In this document: positions 14,906-16,272 of the stretch, one piece after another
Layout of the letters: each line of letters begins with the position of its first letter
Numbering within the stretch: the stretch's first letter is position 1
Assembly: GCA_003482405.1 (NCBI GenBank)
Contig: DMZB01000304.1
Location: 1 to 16,272 of the forward strand
Source of the DNA: Lactobacillus sp.
GTDB taxonomy: Bacteria; Bacillota; Bacilli; Lactobacillales; Lactobacillaceae
Direction of reading: 5' to 3'
DNA length: 16,272 nucleotides
Position numbers and translations under genes: made by a program
Notes under the pieces: generated by a model
What the model saw: the letters and a program-made list of their open reading frames with translations, nothing else
The model's database searches: none
What the model was told of the DNA's origin: nothing

Positions 14906-15809
14906 TGGTATTGCCCTCCTCATCCACTAAGTTCGAAGCTTTTGCCAAACGCATTACCCGTTGCGCACGTAACACAACCGGCCGGTCAACCATCTGACCG
15001 TTCATCGAAATAACACCGGAACCCTTGATACGGGCCTCTTCAATAGCGTTAATAACGTTCTTAGCATTGGCAATTTCTTTAGCTGTTGGTTGGTAGACCT
15101 CGTTAACCATGGCAATTTGCCGTGGGTTAACCAGTGACTTACCGTCAAACCCAAGTTGGTGAATGTAGCGAGTCTCACGGTAGAAGCCATCCGTGTCATC
15201 CATGTTGGTAAAGACGGTGTCAAACGCCGCGATCCCAGCAGCTCTGGCGGCATGCAGCACCATGTTACGAGCAAATTCCAGTTCGGCACCATCTGGATAA
15301 CGATGTGTCTTCATGTCAGTCGTGTAGTCTTCAGCAGATAATGCGATTCCAATCATGCGATCTGATGCTGCGGCAATTGCTGGGGCATTCAGTACACCCT
15401 TGGCACTTTCAATGGCGGCCATCAAGTGGGTTGAGCCTTCTTCACGACCAAATTCTTTTTCAGCAGCCAAAACGTCAGCTTCCAAGGTTTGAATCATTTC
15501 GGCCGTTTCTGTCTTTGGCAAACGGATAACGTCGATGCCGGCCTTAACCATCGCTTTAATATCATTGTGGTAATAAGGTGTGTCGTCGCCATTGATCCGA
15601 ACAACCAGTTCAGCGTTGCCGTAGTCTTGTGATTTCAAAGCTTCGTAAACTAATGCGCGAGCGGCATCTTTTTCAGCCATTGAAACGGCATCTTCCAGGT
15701 CAAACATAATGGAGTCAGCGCCGTAGATTCCGGCATCCTTGACCATTGCAGGGTTATTACCGGGCACAAACATCATTGTCCGGCGTAAGCGTTCTTCAGT
15801 TTCAGCCAT
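14895..15809 (-). CDS. citE: Citrate lyase beta subunit (citryl-ACP lyase)
   Basis: The beta subunit cleaves citryl-ACP to oxaloacetate and acetyl-ACP, completing the citrate lyase cycle. It belongs to the HpcH/HpaI aldolase/citrate lyase family. Visible features are [16 protein letters not shown] (11-26), [10 protein letters not shown] (33-42), VVRINGDDT (69-77) with Arg71, [14 protein letters not shown] (129-142) with Glu134, and [13 protein letters not shown] (154-166) with Asp161; these are the expected substrate- and Mg-binding residues. The start is the ATG at 15809 (304 residues), one base after the citD stop, with GGGAGG eight bases upstream inside citD. A longer reading from 15911 would overlap citD by 100 bases and adds residues unlike the family. 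It overlaps citF at its 3' end. Confidence 0.95.
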   Translation of the reverse strand: MAETEERLRRTMMFVPGNNPAMVKDAGIYGADSIMFDLEDAVSMAEKDAARALVYEALKSQDYGNAELVVRINGDDTPYYHNDIKAMVKAGIDVIRLPKTETAEMIQTLEADVLAAEKEFGREEGSTHLMAAIESAKGVLNAPAIAAASDRMIGIALSAEDYTTDMKTHRYPDGAELEFARNMVLHAARAAGIAAFDTVFTNMDDTDGFYRETRYIHQLGFDGKSLVNPRQIAMVNEVYQPTAKEIANAKNVINAIEEARIKGSGVISMNGQMVDRPVVLRAQRVMRLAKASNLVDEEGNTIEK

Positions 15810-15810
15810 G

Positions 15811-16104
15811 TTAGAATGCCTCCCATGCTGGTTGATCTTGAGTTTGCAAGGCGCGTTGGGCAACCGCGATGGTCCGTGCCTTAATGACACAATCCAAGGC
15901 ACCCTTATCAACAGCCTTTACCTTAACGTTATCAATGTCGAATTCAGCTAACGTGTCCGTAATCACCTTACGAATTTGGTCACCAAATTGCTTTTCAACG
16001 TCCGATTCCAAATCAATGGCAATGCCATCTGTGCCTTTCGACAACATAATTTGGATGTCGGAAGATTCCAGCGTGCCCGCAAGTGCGGTCTGCTTAATTT
16101 CCAT
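15811..16104 (-). CDS. citD: Citrate lyase acyl carrier protein (gamma subunit)
   Basis: A 97-residue acyl carrier subunit of citrate lyase. Ser14 in AGTLESSD is the family's attachment site for the phosphoribosyl-dephospho-CoA arm. CitC acetylates that arm; CitF then exchanges acetyl for citryl, and CitE cleaves it. The KGALDCVIKARTIAVAQRA block (67-85) is typical of the C-terminal half. The ATG at 16104 has GAAAGGA (about 16113-16119 on the plus strand) upstream and overlaps the citC end by 11 bases. It is followed after one base by citE. The arm is made and attached by CitG and CitX, neither of which is in the window. Confidence 0.96.
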   Translation of the reverse strand: MEIKQTALAGTLESSDIQIMLSKGTDGIAIDLESDVEKQFGDQIRKVITDTLAEFDIDNVKVKAVDKGALDCVIKARTIAVAQRALQTQDQPAWEAF

Positions 16105-16272
16105 TAATGTTCATTCCTTTCTTGATGCGTAACTGTAGGGTTTCTAAATGTTGGTTAATAAAGTTAGTGGTGCTGGGTGGTAACAAGCTTTTGAGCTCGT
16201 CTAACTGATTATCCGCAATCGCCTTGCGAACAGCCGTTGCAGTGACTATGGTACCGTCATTGGTCGTCTTGC
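16094..16272 (-). CDS. citC: [Citrate (pro-3S)-lyase] ligase, C-terminal part
   Basis: The 3' end of citC runs off the right edge: 58 complete codons and a stop (TAA, 16096-16094). CitC acetylates the thiol of the CitD prosthetic group with acetate and ATP, switching citrate lyase on. The visible TNDGTIVTATAVRKAIADNQLDELKSLLPPST corresponds to the ISAS-x-VR-type block of the nucleotidyltransferase-like C-terminal domain, with the expected helix after it. The stop overlaps the citD start by 11 bases, so translation is coupled. The promoter and any cre or regulator site of the operon lie outside the window. Identity rests on this motif and on gene order. Confidence 0.9.
   Translation of the reverse strand, partial: KTTNDGTIVTATAVRKAIADNQLDELKSLLPPSTTNFINQHLETLQLRIKKGMNINGN

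Overview
The window looks like chromosomal DNA of a lactic acid bacterium of the Lactobacillaceae. The pointers are moderate-to-low GC, AGGAGG-type ribosome binding sites, frequent alternative starts (GTG, TTG), a CcpA-type cre site, and gene families typical of plant-associated lactobacilli: xylose use, gallate decarboxylation and citrate lyase. I do not assign a species.

Layout. (1) 1-2698, plus strand: the tail of a sugar:H+ symporter, then aldose 1-epimerase (galM) and xylulokinase (xylB), packed as the end of a xylose/pentose operon. It closes with a strong hairpin terminator shared with the convergent operon. (2) 2782-5301, minus strand: a complete gallate-type decarboxylase operon in the order lpdC (UbiD catalytic subunit), lpdB (UbiX flavin prenyltransferase), lpdD (small accessory protein). 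A divergent LysR-type regulator (5427-6326) lies across a 125-bp intergenic region with inverted repeats. (3) 6316-10784: a second LysR regulator on the minus strand, divergent from a two-gene plus-strand operon. That operon encodes a fumarate-reductase-family FAD protein with a C-terminal FMN-binding domain and a long CaiB/BaiF-type (class III) CoA-transferase. The intergenic region carries a consensus cre site. The flavoprotein lacks the His and Arg that bind the dicarboxylate in true fumarate reductases, so its substrate is unknown. This cassette is the most likely undescribed metabolic system here. (4) 10808-12991, minus strand: a third LysR regulator (GTG start), a RelB/DinJ-family antitoxin with no adjacent toxin, and a hexapeptide-repeat O-acetyltransferase with its own promoter. 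(5) 12992-13366: a gene-free stretch with an 80-bp, 60% GC, fold-prone segment and a 117-bp near-palindrome beginning three bases beyond the citF stop. (6) 13367-16272, minus strand: the citrate lyase operon citC (partial), citD, citE, citF, tightly overlapped.

Working together: the region carries catabolic modules for plant substrates (pentoses, hydroxybenzoic acids, citrate). The two central modules each have a divergent LysR regulator. LpdB would supply prenylated FMN to LpdC, with LpdD assisting. CitC, CitD, CitE and CitF form and activate the citrate lyase that splits citrate to acetate and oxaloacetate. The flavoprotein and CoA-transferase probably act on one organic acid, perhaps an unsaturated one used as an electron sink.
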